From Amycolatopsis sp. A133 (GTDB taxonomy: Bacteria; Actinomycetota; Actinomycetes; Mycobacteriales; Pseudonocardiaceae), in the NCBI RefSeq assembly GCF_031082405.1, contig NZ_JAVHJU010000034.1:124001-188000 (forward strand): a stretch of 64,000 bases of DNA, written 5' to 3'. The translations under genes were made by a program, and so were the position numbers. Below are positions 63,131-64,000 of this stretch, in pieces (the stretch's first letter is position 1; each line of letters begins with the position of its first letter). The notes beneath the pieces are model-generated. The model searched no databases, was not told the origin of the DNA, and saw nothing but the letters and a program-made list of their open reading frames with translations.

Positions 63131-64000
63131 TCAGGACACCAGCATGGTGCTGACGCAGAAGCCCTTTTTGTCGAAGTTGGTCGCGCTCAGCGTGCCCTTG
63201 ACCGGCTTGCCGGCCGACGTTCCGGTGACTTCGCCCTCGACCAGGTACTTGTCGGCGGGCACGTCGCCGAGCTGCAGCTGCAGCGGCGGCTTGAGGAACG
63301 TCTCGAGCCACGAGCTGAGCAGGTCCTTCGAGTCGGCGCAGCCCAGCGCGACGGCTCCGGCGTTGTCGCCCGCGTTCAGCTTGGTGATGAAGCCCTGCAG
63401 CACGGCCTTGGCGTCCGAGCTGCCGTCGCCGCTCGGCGTCGACGGTTTTGTGGCCGTCGGCCTCTTGGACGTCGACTTCGGCGTCGTCGGCTTGGCGGAC
63501 GTGCTCGACGACGGGGCGGCGGCCGTGTTGGTGTCGTCCTTCGAGAGGAAGAACCCCGGTGCGACGAAGCCCGTGATGCCGACCAGGGCGAGCACGACGA
63601 CCACGGCGGCGCCGATGGCGATCCACATCCCGGTCTTGCTCTTCTTCGGCGGCGCGGGCGGCCCGCCGAAGCCCTGCGAGTAACCGCCGGTCGCCGGGTC
63701 CCAGCCGGACACCTGGCCCGCCGCGTTCGGGTCCCAGGCCTGCTGGCCGTACTGCTGCGCGTTCGGGTCCGCCCACGCCGACTGCTGCTGCTGCTGCGCG
63801 TACGGGTCACCCCACCCCGGCTGCGGGTTCGCCGGGAAGCCGCCCGAGGCCGGCGGGTAGCCCTGCTGCTGGTTCGGGTCCCAGCCCTGCGGGTACTGCT
63901 GCGTCGGATAGGGCTGCTGCTGCTGGTTGGGGTCCCAGCCGCCCTGCTGCGGGTAGCCGCCGGAGTGCGGCTGGCCGTACGGGTCGGGCTGACCGGGCTG
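63131..64000 (-). CDS. Q/P-rich single-pass membrane protein, 5' end outside the window
   Basis: Partial gene, open to the right edge; at least 289 residues are visible. The N-terminal visible part is low complexity, built on repeated W-D-P-N and Q-rich units (GWDPNQQQ, AWADPNAQQY, AWDPNAAGQV, GWDPATGGY). One membrane helix follows (GMWIAIGAAVVVVLALVGIT), then a T/S/P/K linker (TSAKPTTPKSTSKRPTATKP) and a folded extracytoplasmic domain of about 95 residues (AKAVLQGFITKLNAGDNAGA to FDKKGFCVSTMLVS) with two cysteines that could pair. The layout is common for actinomycete membrane proteins with a DUF4878-like outer domain. A GTG at 63712 would give a shorter version, but the reading frame and repeats continue upstream of it. 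Function unknown. Confidence 0.8.
   Translation of the reverse strand, partial: QPGQPDPYGQPHSGGYPQQGGWDPNQQQQPYPTQQYPQGWDPNQQQGYPPASGGFPANPQPGWGDPYAQQQQQSAWADPNAQQYGQQAWDPNAAGQVSGWDPATGGYSQGFGGPPAPPKKSKTGMWIAIGAAVVVVLALVGITGFVAPGFFLSKDDTNTAAAPSSSTSAKPTTPKSTSKRPTATKPSTPSGDGSSDAKAVLQGFITKLNAGDNAGAVALGCADSKDLLSSWLETFLKPPLQLQLGDVPADKYLVEGEVTGTSAGKPVKGTLSATNFDKKGFCVSTMLVS

Overview
The window is chromosomal DNA of a high-G+C actinomycete. Codons end overwhelmingly in G or C, GTG starts are common, and the gene content is that of a Pseudonocardiaceae-type genome, most likely Amycolatopsis or a close relative: F420-type oxidoreductases, a SARP/NB-ARC/TPR regulator, DUF3558 lipoproteins next to PPE-like and EspG-like proteins, and SigE-family ECF sigma factors. 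The genus is inferred from gene content, not from a marker gene. I see no rRNA, tRNA, CRISPR array or intact prophage.

The backbone is de novo purine synthesis, all on the plus strand but scattered over 61 kb: purA (0.9-2.2 kb), purD (17.7-18.9), purB (34.4-35.8), purC (41.5), purS-purQ (54.6-55.5) and purL (59.6-61.9). Accessory modules lie between them.

Layout. 2.2-5.7 kb: an efflux cassette (DHA2 MFS pump, NAD(P)-binding reductase, divergent TetR with a 38-bp operator-like palindrome) between two decayed IS5-type transposase remnants. 5.7-17.5 kb: OsmC, a large SARP regulator with a possible small secreted protein opposite, an F420-type oxidoreductase, a Na+/H+ antiporter, an aromatic-acid-type MFS transporter, an APC permease, a beta-lactamase-fold hydrolase and a secreted glycerophosphodiesterase. 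19.0-24.0 kb: a type VII (ESX)-associated locus with a PE-like protein, DUF3558 lipoprotein, PPE-like protein, EspG-like chaperone, small helical protein and a WXG100-lytic transglycosylase fusion, but no secretion machinery. 24.0-30.7 kb: aminotransferase, methyltransferase, HAD phosphatase, threonine aldolase, ECF sigma/anti-sigma pair and TetR. 30.0-34.3 kb: a D-galactonate-type sugar-acid module (GntR, lactonase, KDPGal aldolase, SDR, DgoD). 35.9-39.8 kb: an amino-acid ABC importer with three tandem paralogous binding lipoproteins. 39.9-54.4 kb: MOSC protein, SAM hydrolase, reductases, several regulator/target pairs, aldehyde dehydrogenase and GMC oxidoreductase. 55.6-59.5 kb: PPOX protein and a heterodimeric ABC exporter whose subunits carry complementary NBD lesions. 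62-64 kb: a pentapeptide-repeat membrane protein and a truncated Q/P-rich membrane protein.

Cross-cutting signals. (i) Nine genes, four of them purine genes, have a TANNNT box exactly 6-7 nt before the start codon, which predicts leaderless mRNAs. (ii) Two intergenic repeat families: a 42-bp palindrome (two copies, both between convergent genes) and an ~80-bp double-hairpin element (two copies plus one partial). (iii) Tail-to-tail overlaps of convergent genes are frequent. (iv) purC appears to have lost its normal stop and reads into the next gene.
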